This document shows positions 1 to 10,138 of a stretch of 64,000 nucleotides of DNA, piece after piece. This DNA is from Siphonodentalium dalli (lineage: Eukaryota > Mollusca > Scaphopoda > Gadilida > Siphonodentaliidae). The position numbers and the translations under genes are program-made. Where the stretch lies: positions 249,997,582 to 250,061,581 of the forward strand of contig CP136061.1 of NCBI GenBank assembly GCA_032622095.1. The letters run 5' to 3'. The number at the start of each line of letters is the position of its first letter. Position 1 is the first letter of the stretch. Below the pieces are notes generated by a model, which was not told the DNA's origin, made no database searches, and saw only the letters and a program-made list of their open reading frames with translations.

Positions 1-144
1 ATAGTGATGACAGAAATATCAATCTGTCTTTTTTTCAAACAATAGTGATGTTTGGTAATTTTCTCCAATGCTATTTATTGTTTGTATTATTACCTCAGTG
101 TACACATGGTTTCATGACTGGTTTTATAGACCATTGCATTGGTA
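1..144. other. Unassigned AT-rich sequence
   Basis: No repeat family, open frame or RNA gene was recognised before the first transposon. Confidence 0.5.
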
Positions 145-542
145 TTAACCCTTTACCCAACAGAAGGGCCCTGTGCCAATGCATTCTCTGATATATGCGA
201 GTCGACCATAGGTTGCCTCGCATATATAAGAGAATGCATTGGCTTAACACATTAAAAATTATAAAATTGTTAAAGAATGTAAGAAAAAATGGTAAAAAGT
301 GTTAATTTTTTTTTTTTTTAGGCCAATGCATTCTCTTATATATGCGAGGCGACCTATGGTCGACTCGCATATATAAGAGAATGCATTGGCACAGGGCTAA
401 CTGTAACTATCACAATTTGGTCAAGGAACCGGTTCCAATGATATCCATATTTGTATGGTTCTATTGCGACAGACCAAAGATATTTTAGGCTGTTGAAGCT
501 TTATTTGGCCGGTTTTGGCCGGTTTGTTGGGTAAAGGGTTAA
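145..542 (+). mobile_element. Family A piggyBac-type MITE, copy 1
   Basis: The element is bounded by TTAA on both sides and has 14-bp inverted ends CCCTTTACCCAACA. Inside are a 69-bp hairpin (stem CCAATGCATTCTCTTATA, apex near CCATAGG), an A/T-rich spacer, and a second hairpin that is the reverse complement of the first. The right part is asymmetric, with GGCCGGTTTTGGCCGG next to the terminal repeat, which gives the element an orientation. TTAA duplication and CCC-starting ends are hallmarks of piggyBac transposons. There is no coding capacity, so it would depend on a transposase elsewhere. The superfamily call is inference from the ends. Confidence 0.85.
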
Positions 543-779
543 ACTGAGAAGTTGACTGCTGTGTCAGGTTTAGAAAAGTTAGAAAACTGAAATTTGAAGA
601 AAAAAAATGTTGAGAAAATTATTTCCCATCAAACTGGTACCTACCGTACCAAAACAAGGCTCCATAGCAGAAGCACAGATGATTTTTATCTAGGCCTCAG
701 CATATTCACCTGACATACTAGCATTTAGATACATATTCATATCGCGAACCTTGTTTCGGGATACATGTACATACTAGTA
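543..779. other. Unassigned sequence
   Basis: Between family A copy 1 and a family C half element; nothing recognised apart from TACATGTA-like words. Confidence 0.4.
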
Positions 780-892
780 CAGTAATGCCCTAAATAATCA
801 CTCCTTAACCACAGCAGAATTATGGGTAACTTTTCAGGACTTAGTCGGAAATATGGCTTGTTGCCATTCATCGGATAGCTCTCACTGAGCCC
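780..892 (+). mobile_element. Family C single arm
   Basis: Left half of the family C palindrome, from CAGTAATGCCCTAAATAATC (preceded by TA) to CTCTCACTGAG. It stops at what would be the hairpin apex; the complementary right arm is missing. Confidence 0.75.
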
Positions 893-1690
893 AGGCATTC
901 AGGGGAACACCTGAATGTCATTAATCCTCTGATGTCTGCGATTAACCTGTTTTCAAAATGATATATCATTTACTGTGATTTAAATGGTAAAGTGATAATA
1001 CAATCGTTTAACATATAATATGTTACATATTGTTTACATAAATTTTCTGATAGCGAGAAATATTGAAATTCTCTGGAAAACGAGGCTTTGTTTACTTATA
1101 AATCTCATTGCTTTGACATTCAACAACCTCTGATATACATTGTGTATGCATGTTTGTTGTCATCATGCTTGGGAAAGGCTGCCCTCTATGTTCATACATA
1201 TGCAAAGCATCCATTTGACCTAGTCAAAGACTTATGAGCAAGATAACTCCCATCCACGATTCTGGGCATAAAGTCTGTCATAGAAGAGTAACAGGACGGG
1301 ACTCGGTCCAAAACAGCATCAACGCAACCGATATCGCAAGCTGTTATGGACCGAGAAGACTTCGTCTTTACTACGATATATTGAAAAGTTGAAATGGGTC
1401 TCTTAAAACCTAGCCAGAATTCGGTCATTGCGTCATAATTACGGCAATACCGCCCACCGCATGACTAATTTTTTTTTTTATTGGGGCAGAGTACAGCCAG
1501 AAATATTCCATGTATGTGGATTTTAAGTATATTGAGTGCCAGGGCTTTTCAGACCCTACACATGCAATGCCTGTGATTATCTGGAACCTACACACCAGTC
1601 ATGTTTGTTTGGTTACTGACCCATTGACCAAATTTTTTTATATACTGTAAAATGGTCACATATCACACATTCCATTTCTGTTATAAACAC
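893..1690 (+). repeat. Dispersed repeat family I, copy 1
   Basis: Same sequence as 25,421-25,965 (inverted) and parts of 1,691-2,010, 3,280-3,690 and 23,769-24,380. Landmarks are CACCTGAATGTCATTAATCC, CTCATTGCTTTGACATTCAA and CTAGCCAGAATTCGGTCATT. The minus strand has a 78-codon frame at 1,192-1,428 whose counterpart in the inverted copy aligns without gaps but has one internal stop. No known protein is recognised. Class unknown: no terminal repeats or poly-A tail were found. Confidence 0.65.
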
Positions 1691-2020
1691 ATAAACCTAG
1701 CCAGAATTCGGTCATTGCATCATAATTACGGCAATACCGCCCACCAGAGTAATGCCAGAAATATTCCATGTATGTGGATTTTAAGTATATTGAGTGTGAG
1801 GGCTGGTCAGACCCTACACACATGCAATGCCTGTGATTGTCTGGAACCTACACGCCAGTCATGTTTGTTTGGTTGCTGACCCATTGACCAAATTTTTTTT
1901 ATATACTGTAAAATGGTCACATATCACACATTCCATTTCCGTTATAAACACTTTAAAAAAATTAAATGGAGGTTTGAAGACGTCTTAATATCTGGTTAAA
2001 TATTCAAGTCTTGAAATACC
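1691..2020 (+). repeat. Family I partial copy in tandem
   Basis: Restarts at CTAGCCAGAATTCGGTCATT immediately after the first copy and repeats its last third (1,415-1,690), then runs on through GGAGGTTTGAAGACGTCTTA, which is also present near 24,330. It is a head-to-tail partial duplication. Confidence 0.65.
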
Positions 2021-2025
2021 AGTAT

Positions 2026-2152
2026 ATGCAGAATGAGGTCCCCCAGAGGGTGAATTTAGTGATTCTATCCTGCATGGTGGACTTGCATCACCAATTTCAC
2101 CCTCTGGGAACCTCATTCTGCTTAGGCCTCAACTGCCGGAGACCTAGGATCA
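2026..2152 (+). mobile_element. Family B hairpin fragment
   Basis: Contains a hairpin with arms GCAGAATGAGGTCCCC and AACCTCATTCTGC, followed by the internal family B segment GCCTCAACTGCC. The right-hand hairpin and terminus are absent. Confidence 0.65.
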
Positions 2153-2191
2153 GATTGAACACCTGAATGTCATTAATCCTCTGATGTCTGC

Positions 2192-3279
2192 TAGAGATGG
2201 GCGGTTAACCGTGGAATCAGTTCGGTTGTCGGGAAAAACCGGAAATGACAACCGTGGTAAGTTGGGAAAACCCGTAGTTTCGGTTGTCACAACTTCCTGT
2301 AATCATGGCAGAGCACGACGAACAAACGAGTCCTGTGTGGAAATATTTTTCAAAGAAAGATAAGAAATATAAGTGTGCCGGCTGTAATATATGCGGAAAG
2401 GAGTTCGCATCGTGAAATCGCGCGACGAATTAATTACGTTGCTTCCGTGTACACCTATTTTCGCCGTAGTAAACACAACACAAGTCAGTTTATTTCTCAT
2501 GTTCTTTTAATCATTAAGGCCGTACAAATACTCTGAAAGGTGAATCTGATAATGAGGATACGATATCAAAAGGTATCAATGATTGTTACCCGCATTCCCT
2601 ATTAGTTTTTATCACTGTTTGGATGTTAAATCGTCAAATATATTTGTGCGCCGTTGATTAAAAATGTTATGCCGGAATCGGAGTCGGAATGAATTATACC
2701 GTTTGTCGGTAAACTGTTGAGAAATAGCACTCATTCAGGTGACTTGTATTGGATGCATGTATAGTGTGTACAGTATTATGTTCCCTAAATATGGTAATAG
2801 GCATATAGCCAGATAATGTGATTGAGATATTCTAGTCATGTTTTATTTTCATTTTGTTTATTTCAAATTTTATTTTTCAAATCATAACTATACCCATATA
2901 TCTAGTCACACACATTAGTTTTATGCCAAAATAAATGATCACTATATTATTTCACACTTATGATCATATGATGCTGAATTGCAGTCATACACAATACACA
3001 GACTCACTTGCATTCTAGCACTGCCACTCGACATGGACATTAACAATATACATGTAATAGTAACAATATGATACATAATTTACAATTATAAAAGGACATG
3101 TACTGTACCTCACAAGTTATGGTGATAAAATTGGTGTGTTTTCTTTGTAATATGATGAAGCATAATTAGATTTTGTTCACATTAGTCATTTTTATTAATA
3201 AAAACCGAAATCGAAACCGAGACTCAACTCTTTTTCCACAACCGAAACCGAGGCAAATTTTCACAACCGCCCATCTCTA
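2192..3279 (+). mobile_element. hAT deletion derivative with BED-finger fragment
   Basis: Ends are TAGAGATGGGCGGTT on the left and AACCGCCCATCTCTA on the right. The element is flanked by an exact 8-bp duplication, ATGTCTGC (2,184-2,191 and 3,280-3,287), and interrupts family I: joining the flanks restores the family I sequence CTGATGTCTGCGATTAACCT. Eight-base target duplications and TAGAGATGGG-like ends are typical of hAT transposons. At 1,088 bp it is too short for a full transposase but keeps a BED-like N-terminus at 2,305-2,415. It is therefore a non-autonomous internal-deletion copy. Confidence 0.88.
2305..2415 (+). pseudogene. N-terminal BED zinc-finger fragment of a hAT transposase
   Basis: A 36-codon frame starts at ATG 2,305 and ends at TGA 2,413. 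It contains SPVWKYFSKKD followed by a cysteine-rich KCAGCNICGKEFAS. An aromatic SxVWxYF motif before a CxxC pair is the hallmark of the BED finger, the DNA-binding domain at the N-terminus of many hAT transposases. The later His part is not in this frame; about 35 bases on, another frame reads TSQFISHV, which resembles the BED C-terminal helix and suggests a frameshift or altered splice. The catalytic RNase H-like domain is absent, so the product could bind DNA at most. Position just inside the 5' end of a hAT element supports the call. Confidence 0.7.
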
Positions 3280-3690
3280 ATGTCTGCGATTAACCTGTTT
3301 TCAAAATGATATATCATTTACCGTGATTAAAATGGTAAAGTGATAATACGATCGTTTAATATATTGTTTACACACATTTTCTGATAGCGAGAAAAATCAA
3401 AATTCTCTGAAAAACGAGGCTTTGTTTACTTATAAATCTCATTGCTTTGACATTCAACGGACCTCTGATAAATGCATCTTTGATATCATCATGCTTGGGA
3501 GAGGCTGCCCTCCATCTTCTTTTATGCAAAGCTTCCATTTGACCTAATCCGAAGACATACAAGCAAGGTAACTCCCACCCATGATTCTGGTCGTAAAGGC
3601 CGTTATAGAAGAGTAACGGAATGGGACTAGGTCCAAAACAGCATCAACCCAACCGATATCACAAGTCAGCCCAACCGATATCACAAAGCA
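3280..3690 (+). repeat. Family I, segment downstream of the hAT insertion
   Basis: Continues family I after the hAT element: ATGTCTGCGATTAACCTG through ACATTCAACGGACCTCTGAT and CAGCATCAACCCAACCGATA. A 22-base phrase with CAACCGATATCACAA is locally duplicated near 3,650-3,685. Confidence 0.6.
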
Positions 3691-3807
3691 GATGTACTTG
3701 TTATGTTTTCACTTATTTCTCTCAGATAAGCATATATTATTAATAGCTTAAAGATGGTCAATCTCTTCCTTGACCTCTTTGTATAGCTTTGGGGATGTAA
3801 TATAATA

Positions 3808-3915
3808 CAGTAATGCTCTATATAATCGACTCCTTAACCACAGCAGAATTATGGGTAACTTTTCAGGATTTAGTCGGAAATATGGCTTGTTGCCATTCAT
3901 CGGAAATCTCTCACT
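3808..3915 (+). mobile_element. Family C single arm
   Basis: Left arm only, CAGTAATGCTCTATATAATC to AATCTCTCACTTA, preceded by TA. It ends within a few bases of where the 780-892 copy ends, at the palindrome apex. Confidence 0.75.
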
Positions 3916-4409
3916 TATTAGATTGACCAATGAGAATGGAGATCTACTGACAGGAGATGATGGCATATTAGGTTCACTTTGATTGACACCGACCCCATAT
4001 TGAAAGCCACATGGAGTACCTTGTATATGGATTCATATGGGGTCGATAGACGCCATCTTGTTTTTTCTGGAACTTTGCCGCCTTGGGGATATTTTTTGTG
4101 TATTTGGTGCCAAAAAAAGGGATATCTGTCGAAAATCATTTTCTGTGAATTTAAAGACATAGTACCATGTACCGAAACCTGCATGTGATATATTTGAGGA
4201 ATTCTAAAGACTAGCAAACTCAATTTGTTGTCCCACTTCTGGTGATTAGCCATTGGCTCAATGCGTTGACGTTCAATGACCATGGCGCGTCACTGTGACG
4301 TTACATACGTTAATGGCCCTAGACGACACCTTTAACTTACAAGAATCTATAAACTTCGTATACAATGTAAGTAATTCAAATTCTCACATGGAATGCATGA
4401 TCAAATCAT
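3916..4409. other. Unassigned sequence
   Basis: Overlapping short open frames occur on both strands but none resembles a known family. A small inverted pair, GACCCCATAT and ATATGGGGTC, lies at about 3,991-4,043. Confidence 0.4.
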
Positions 4410-4411
4410 TA

Positions 4412-4543
4412 CAGGGCGAGTAGTTGCCGGCTATGGTGACATATCAGGCTCAGCGAGATTAATATCAGGCTCGGCTCGCGCTTTGCCCGATATTAATCTC
4501 ACTTCGCCTCATATGAAATCGTATCCGGCAACAACTCGCCCTG
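4412..4543. mobile_element. Small foldback MITE at a TA target
   Basis: Inverted ends CAGGGCGAGTAGTTGCCGG and CCGGCAACAACTCGCCCTG lie between TA dinucleotides. The interior is also partly self-complementary (GAGATTAATATC and GATATTAATCTC). Length and TA target fit a Tc1/mariner-like MITE. No other copy was seen in the window. Confidence 0.65.
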
Positions 4544-4548
4544 TAACT

Positions 4549-4926
4549 TATAATATACAACATACTCCATATTATATACCATTTGAAAGAGGAAACTCCA
4601 AAACATTGTATTATCAACTTATCTGGTCGATTAAACTGTGAACAAGGTCCTGACTTATCGTATGTTCTGTGCTTAATATCGATTTGGTCTGAAATGTCAG
4701 TTTAATTATTCTCAATGGAAGGGGAATAACTCTATCTCTTAGTTGTGGATTATAATGCGTTCCGTGGTAAATAACGGGGGAAGACTTGGGGTGAATCTGA
4801 GAATCTCTATCACTTGGTGGACACTCCTAGGCCACAACTGTTCCGTATTCTGGTAGAATTTATATATTTTGGCAATGATTCCTCTTCTAAAGGGTATATA
4901 ATATGGAATGTTGTGTATAATGTGAT
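4549..4926. repeat. Inverted repeat with about 58-bp arms
   Basis: The arm at 4,549-4,606 (CATACTCCATATTATATACC) is complementary, with a few mismatches, to 4,867-4,926 (GGGTATATAATATGGAATG). The loop is about 260 bp without recognisable content. Probably an old foldback or MITE. Confidence 0.55.
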
Positions 4927-5280
4927 CTGGGCAATCGAAAATTAATTGGGCCTTTAATTGGATAATATAGACAACAAGGGAGCATGTTCTTCTTTGTTCG
5001 AATACAACTACATGTACAATGTACATGTACATACAGACAGCATGACTTCATAATTACATGTATATAAAATAAGTTTATAAAAACTCCCCATAATAACTAA
5101 TATAAAAATGCAATAGAGTTTCTGGTAGAAATCTTTTTAGTAACATCCCCAGTTCTTTATGCACAATCTACTTTCTGCCTTTTCAAACGGGTGGGTGGAT
5201 GTGACAACATCCATGATATTTTCAAAGTCAAATGTGGAGTAAAGTCTGATGTGCGATGGCTTCACCGTGACAGTTAAATT
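4927..5280. other. Unassigned sequence
   Basis: AT-rich DNA with ACATGTACAATGTACATGTA-type words near 5,010-5,032; no gene or repeat family recognised. Confidence 0.4.
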
Positions 5281-5651
5281 TAGGGATGTAACGATAACAC
5301 TTTGTCATGATATGATACAAATCACGATACATATATCAAACATACAATACATATCACAATACGCATTGTATGTTTTCTCAAATGATTTACCACATGAAAT
5401 ATCAGAATCAACATACATGTACCGGTATTTATAATTGGAGATGAGGTTCATTTTTAGCTATAAATGCAGTTTATTAGCTAGCTATACGAGTCAAATAAAC
5501 ATAATAGACATGTAAACTTGAGAGAACTTTGCAGGTTTTGCCCGTTTTACACAAGCCCATTTTAAAAAATAACATGATTTTCTGTGTCACAATACACCTA
5601 ACACGATTCAATATACGTATCGTTTGATACATTGAATTCGTTACAGCCCTA
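5281..5651. mobile_element. hAT-like MITE with TAGGGATGTAACGATA ends
   Basis: Left end TAGGGATGTAACGATA and right end CGTTACAGCCCTA are inverted copies with few mismatches. GGGATGTAACG ends are common in hAT MITEs. Flanks CAGTTAAA and CAGTTTAT match at six of eight positions, consistent with an aged 8-bp duplication. The interior is AT-rich and non-coding. Confidence 0.65.
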
Positions 5652-5679
5652 CAGTTTATCCATTATGACTTTCTCGTAC

Positions 5680-5945
5680 TTAATCCAGATTTTTGTATCA
5701 ACCCATATACCCTGTGCCAATGCATTCTCTTATATATGCGAGTCGACCATAGGTCGCCTCGCATATATAAGAGAATGCATTGGCCTAACAATTTTTCATC
5801 ATTTGTTATTAATTTTTACAATTTTTTACAATTTTAATAATTTTTACTTATATTTAACAGACTTATTTTGTAGGTTTAGTGCCAGGGAATCTTACGTTTT
5901 TCATGGGCATCAAAATTATTACTATGAATACTTGGTGATTACCTA
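5680..5945 (-). mobile_element. Partial family A-prime element
   Basis: Nearly the reverse complement of 19,876-20,145. It contains GTATCAACCCATATACCCTG, the shared 69-bp hairpin, a T-rich spacer, and TTTTCATGGGCATCAAAATT. The terminal CCCTTTCAGTGCC repeats are missing on both sides, so this is a truncated copy or one acquired without its ends. Confidence 0.7.
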
Positions 5946-6194
5946 TTCAATCTCGACTTGCTCAATAACTCTTCTTATGCCACAGTAAACTCTTCATTGT
6001 ACATCAATAAATATATTTTATACTCTGCAGGATATTATGCTTTTGATCAAAGATAAGTAACTCCATTTCATTTGGCCATCCTAGACTTAATTTTCTTTCT
6101 CTGCACAGTCAATGTTGAGACAACTCTATTCTGATACAAATTTATTGCTCCAGACTTGAATGTCTCAATACGGTAGTTTATCTGTTGTCTATGA

Positions 6195-6430
6195 ACACAG
6201 GTGTTCTTAGACTTTTAAAGACATACTAGTACGTGTATATTTTATTTTCACTACATCAATAATCAGTCATTAATATTGTTGACTGATAACATCTCGAAGA
6301 TGATGTCTCCTAGATTGCGATGAGCATAATGAATTATGTATATCGCCTGCATTCAGTTTTACAACATAAGTTGTGTTTGATAATGCATAGGAAAATTGTC
6401 AACATGTCATTGACCTCTGATCTCGCAATT
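6195..6430 (-). repeat. Dispersed repeat family J, copy 1
   Basis: Approximate reverse complement of 26,455-26,680, aligned by eye at roughly three quarters identity. Shared words include TCATTGACCTCTGATC and its complement. Class unknown. Confidence 0.5.
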
Positions 6431-6441
6431 TAAATATATCG

Positions 6442-6607
6442 ATAGAACCGCATGAGTGTCTGAATTTAGACGAAATTATCGCACGAGATTTGTTGGCGGA
6501 GCGATACCTCGAGTGCGGGACACAGTCCCGCACGAGAGGTATTGCGTTCCGCCAACAAATCGAGTGCGAATATTTTCATCTAAATTCAGACACTCATGCG
6601 GTTCTAT
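6442..6607. mobile_element. Foldback element, single copy
   Basis: Arms ATAGAACCGCATGAGTGTC and GACACTCATGCGGTTCTAT enclose further nested complementarity (TTTGTTGGCGGA with TCCGCCAACAAA; GTGCGGGAC with GTCCCGCAC). Almost the whole 166 bp can fold on itself. Confidence 0.6.
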
Positions 6608-7046
6608 TTTTATTACATACATGTATCTACGTATCATAGTAAGTTGACTCTCAAATGTACATCTCCGATACAGAAAATGTGAATTTAATTTAGTTTTAAC
6701 AGCATTTTAGGGTTAACGCAACAATCAGACAGGGAGCCCTTCTATCCGCGAGTGAACTTGACCCATCTTGACCCATCTTGACCAGCGCAAAGGTGTTAAT
6801 TGGGTTTTCCCAGATTTTCCAAAAATATAACCCAATCAGCGTGCTGTGATTTCGGCAAGTGGGTTGTCGCCCTTGCATTGAAAAGTTGAAAAAGTAAAAA
6901 TAGTAACGGCGAAAGCCAGTCTAACAACACTGAATGAAATAGTTCCGTCGACAGATTGCACTAGTGCGATTCTAAGAATTATCACACGCCTGGAACGTCG
7001 TGCGATCATGCGAATTACGTTGATAGATATGTAATAAAACCTGTTA
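6608..7046. other. Unassigned, locally CpG-containing sequence
   Basis: CpG is more frequent than in surrounding DNA around 6,940-7,030. A 13-base phrase TTGACCCATCTTG is repeated at about 6,767-6,782. No gene recognised. Confidence 0.35.
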
Positions 7047-7140
7047 CCAACCACGAGACAGTGTCTGTCATCGTGATCGGCTTTAACCAACCACGAGGCA
7101 GTGTCTGTCATCATGAAGCATTGTCTGTCATCGTGATGGG
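7047..7140 (+). repeat. Short tandem repeat with GTGTCTGTCATC core
   Basis: ACCAACCACGAGACAGTGTC and ACCAACCACGAGGCAGTGTC occur about 43 bp apart, with a third partial unit TTGTCTGTCATCGTGATGG. Confidence 0.7.
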
Positions 7141-7159
7141 CTTTTTATAGAGATTGGAT

Positions 7160-7385
7160 TCTGCCTTGAAATTATATGTGACGTTTATACATGTATGTCA
7201 TTAAAGATGGTCTACGTTTATACATGTATGTCATTAAAGATGGTCTATCTCTTTGTAAACATGTGTTATATAGTTACCGGGGTATAAAGATGGTCTATCT
7301 CTTTGTAAACATGTGTGATATACATGTAGATACAGGGGTATAAAGATGGTCTGTCTCTTTGTAAACATGTATTATATAGTTACCA
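7160..7385 (+). repeat. Tandem repeat with AAAGATGGTCTATCTCTTTG core
   Basis: Units of roughly 40-60 bp contain AAAGATGGTCTATCTCTTTG and GTATAAAGATGGTCT, repeated about four times up to the left end of the next inverted-repeat element. Confidence 0.7.
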
Positions 7386-7796
7386 GGGTATAAAATATTA
7401 GATATGAATCGAAGACCCCCATCTAGAAATGCTTCTATCGATTAATATTGATTATATTTCGAATAATTTCTGATCTAAAAACGTGTGATTGTTTAGCTAA
7501 CAAGCAATAGTGGTTACTGTTAACAGAGACCAGAAATTTATTGTGTAATTTTGTCACAAATAAACATAAATTAGACTCATTATCACTTATAACTATGTAA
7601 TACAACAGCTATGGGAACACCCTAATGCTCTCTATCGCTATATGGTATCACCTGAATGGTCTGTTCTAAAAATAGAACAATAAAGTGTCCCACTTTATCA
7701 TCTCATTTTAAATAAATTATTTGAAATAAAATCAATATTAATTGATAGAAGCCTTTCTGGACATGGGTCTTAATTCATATTTATTATTTTATACCC
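7386..7796. mobile_element. MITE with long (60 bp or more) inverted ends
   Basis: The left arm, GGGTATAAAATATTAGATAT onward, is complementary over at least 60 bp to the right arm ending ATTTATTATTTTATACCC, through CTTCTATCGATTAATATTGA. The loop holds GTTACTGTTAACAGAGACC. A fragment of the left half recurs at 43,920-44,125. No clear target duplication. Confidence 0.6.
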
Positions 7797-7901
7797 GCGA
7801 GACTATTTGAAAATTGTTATATGAAGAGACAATCCATCTTTAACCATTGAAATCGGCAAAATCAATGAACGGAGGGAATCCCATCAATACACAAACTAAA
7901 T

Positions 7902-8301
7902 TTAACCCTTTACCCAACAGAAGGGCCCTGTGCCAATGCATTCTCTTATATATGCGAGTCGACCATAGGTCGCCTCGCATATATAAGAGAATGCATTGGC
8001 TTAACACATTAAAAATTATAAAATTGTTAAAGAATGTAAGAAAAAATGGTAAAAAGTGTTAAAAAAAGATTTTTTTTAGGCCAATGCATTCTCTTATATA
8101 TGCGAGGCGACCTATGGTCGACTCGCATATATAAGAGAATGCATTGGCACAGGGCATAACTGTAACTATCACAATGTGGTCAAGGAGCCGGTTTCAATGA
8201 TATCCATATTTGTATGGTTCTATTGAGACAGACCGAAGATATTTTAGGCTGTTGAAGCTTTATTTGGCCGGTTTTGGCCGTTTTGTTGGGTAAAGGGTTA
8301 A
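7902..8301 (+). mobile_element. Family A piggyBac-type MITE, copy 2
   Basis: Complete copy: TTAA, CCCTTTACCCAACA ends, both hairpins, spacer and the GGCCGGTTTTGGCC subterminal block. Same orientation as copy 1. Confidence 0.87.
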
Positions 8302-8771
8302 ACCACAGATCTAGAGATGTACATCTGAGGTTTTTCGTGAGCTTTTCAAAGAGATTGACTCCCTACACAATCAAGAAAAGAATCCCCTACTAGAAATAAT
8401 TTCTACAGTCTGGTTCTGATGGTTCATCATGGTGGCAATGGTTTCAGTATGCTACAACAAGTTAAATGAATGGTTGTCTTGACACATGCAAAATGGAAAT
8501 GAGTACTCTACATGTATGTTGGGGGATTCAGAAGGCAGATTGTATCACTTTAAATTCCCCCAAATTAAATTGGTAAAGGGTGTATCTAAATTAGAACTGC
8601 TGAAGACATGTTTTTCATCAGAGAAAATACACAAATGGTTTGGTCAAGCTGCCAGGAAAGCAGGCAGAATTATCATAATTATTACAACCCAAAAAATATT
8701 AGTAAACATCAACACCCTGGTGGTCATCGAAAAACGTGTATTGTATGTTAAACCGTCAGTGACCACTAGTA
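8302..8771. other. Unassigned sequence with a weak open frame
   Basis: A 146-codon plus-strand frame starts at 8,486 and runs into the family C element at 8,772, so its last third is transposon sequence. The upstream part (LGDSEGRLYHFKFPQIKLVK) matches no family I recognise, and no splice signals are convincing. An exon fragment cannot be excluded. Confidence 0.3.
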
Positions 8772-8908
8772 CACTAATGCTCTTAAGTAATCAACTCCTT
8801 ACCGAGAGCTTTCCGATGAATGGCATCAAGCCATATTTCCAACAAAATCCTGAAAAGTTACCCATAATTCTGCTGTGGTTAAGGAGTCGATTCATTAGAG
8901 CATTACTG
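8772..8908. mobile_element. Family C element with shortened left arm
   Basis: Starts CACTAATGCTCTTAAGTAAT after TA and ends GAGCATTACTG before TA. The right arm is nearly complete; the left arm jumps from CTCCTTACC directly to GAGAGCTTTCCG at the apex. Confidence 0.75.
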
Positions 8909-9229
8909 TATGTGTTGTGCAATTGATGATGCAATTGCAAATGTTGGCTAGTGATCTTGTATGTTGTATAAAACGTAAACAATTTATTAATTGATATATT
9001 ATTTTGTGTTACATGTAACTTGAAAATAAAGATACCCCTGATGGTATAGATATGGTATTTATCACATAATTTGGCCATAAAAGCAGTTTCATAATTATCG
9101 GTAATAGACACGTTTAATATCAGCGCGTGCGATGACGTCACGGCGTTCTTCAAATAACTTGCGATCGCTGTAGTTTATGATTGTTGTTTTCGATGAATAT
9201 TTCGCGTTGCTTCGGGTTTATTTGATCAT
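8909..9229. other. Unassigned sequence
   Basis: No repeat family or gene recognised; a CpG-containing patch lies around 9,120-9,200. Confidence 0.35.
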
Positions 9230-9395
9230 GTGATAAAAGGTATCTCACACTCGTCCTATTTTATACGTAATTTATCAACCTCGTCCTCTAAATTCTATTT
9301 GAGCCTCGGTAAACCTCGGCTCAAATCGAATTTAGTGAACTCGGTTGATAAATTCCGTATAAAATAGAAACTCATGTGAGATCCTCTATTTATCA
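9230..9395. mobile_element. Foldback family M, copy 1
   Basis: Arms GTGATAAAAGGTATCTCAC and GTGAGATCCTCTATTTATCA flank an inner pair, TTTGAGCCTCGG and CCTCGGCTCAAAT, around a short loop. A diverged relative with the same inner pair is at 41,120-41,292. Confidence 0.6.
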
Positions 9396-9399
9396 ATTG

Positions 9400-9610
9400 A
9401 AAACTTGGTAATTGAAAATATAGAGAAACTATAACTAAAAAAGAAAAACAATCTTTCTACAGAAGTTTCTGAAGAAACTAGAAAACTTGTTAATTTTTTA
9501 ATAAAGATACTTTCCAGAGAAGATGAGGCCTAAGCAGAATGAGGTTCCCAGAGGGTGAATTTAGTCACTAAATTCACCCTCTGGAGACCTCATTCTGCAA
9601 ATGTCTGGCT
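9400..9610 (+). mobile_element. Family B right-half fragment
   Basis: Carries the internal family B text (AACTAAAAAAG, AAGATACTTTCCAGAGAAGA, GAGGCCTAAGCAGAATGAGG) and a collapsed right hairpin whose apex is deleted (TTTAGTCACTAAATTC). It ends in GCAAATGTCTGG, short of the usual terminus. Confidence 0.6.
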
Positions 9611-9642
9611 GCATATTTTCAGGCCTGATCTGGGTATGGAAG

Positions 9643-9793
9643 CAAGCCTTGAAATAGGGTGTCTGTCATTTGCAGAATGAGGTTCCCAGAGGGTGAATTT
9701 AGTGATGCTACCCCACATAGCAGGCTAGCATCACCAAATTCACCCTCTGGGGACCTCATTCTGCAAATGACAGACACCCTATTTCAAGTCTTG
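9643..9793. mobile_element. Family B foldback MITE with 8-bp duplication
   Basis: A 151-bp palindromic element, ends CAAGCCTTGAAATAGG and CCTATTTCAAGTCTTG. It is flanked by an exact 8-bp repeat TATGGAAG (9,635-9,642 and 9,794-9,801). The arms contain CCAGAGGGTGAATTTAGTGA and its complement. Eight-base duplication supports a hAT-type transposase acting in trans. Confidence 0.88.
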
Positions 9794-9824
9794 TATGGAA
9801 GGCGAATACAAAGATTTTAGGTTA

Positions 9825-10052
9825 CAGAGAAGTAATTATTTCCCTTAGGCCTCAGTATTAACATATCATGTTGGTAAAATGCTACATTTCCCAGGTTGGC
9901 TTAGTGCCTGAGTGCTAAATTATCAATTTCACGCACACAAACAAGTCCATAATATGTCTTTAAACATCAAACTACTACCGGTATACCCAACCAGGATCCA
10001 TAATTGTCTCCTACATCTGTTGGAGGGCGCTACCAATCGAATTACTTCTCTG
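9825..10052. mobile_element. MITE with CAGAGAAGTAATT ends at TA
   Basis: CAGAGAAGTAATT and AATTACTTCTCTG are perfect inverted ends, each bordered by TA (9,823-9,824 and 10,053-10,054). The 228-bp interior has no coding capacity. Tc1/mariner-like by target and size. Confidence 0.6.
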
Positions 10053-10138
10053 TAAACTTTACTAATGCTGGCATAAGAAAATGATGATTAGAGTTCTTCC
10101 TCTTTAGTAACCAGACTCAGTACTGGCATTGTATACTA

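Noticed and set aside
7902-8160. Shared hairpins as microRNA precursors
   Set aside because: Hairpins are mobile-element copies with full-length stems and exact inverted partners; no sign of precursor-specific conservation. Small RNA data would be needed to reopen this.
8486-8926. 146-codon frame as a gene
   Set aside because: Its C-terminal third is a family C transposon; the rest has no recognisable family.
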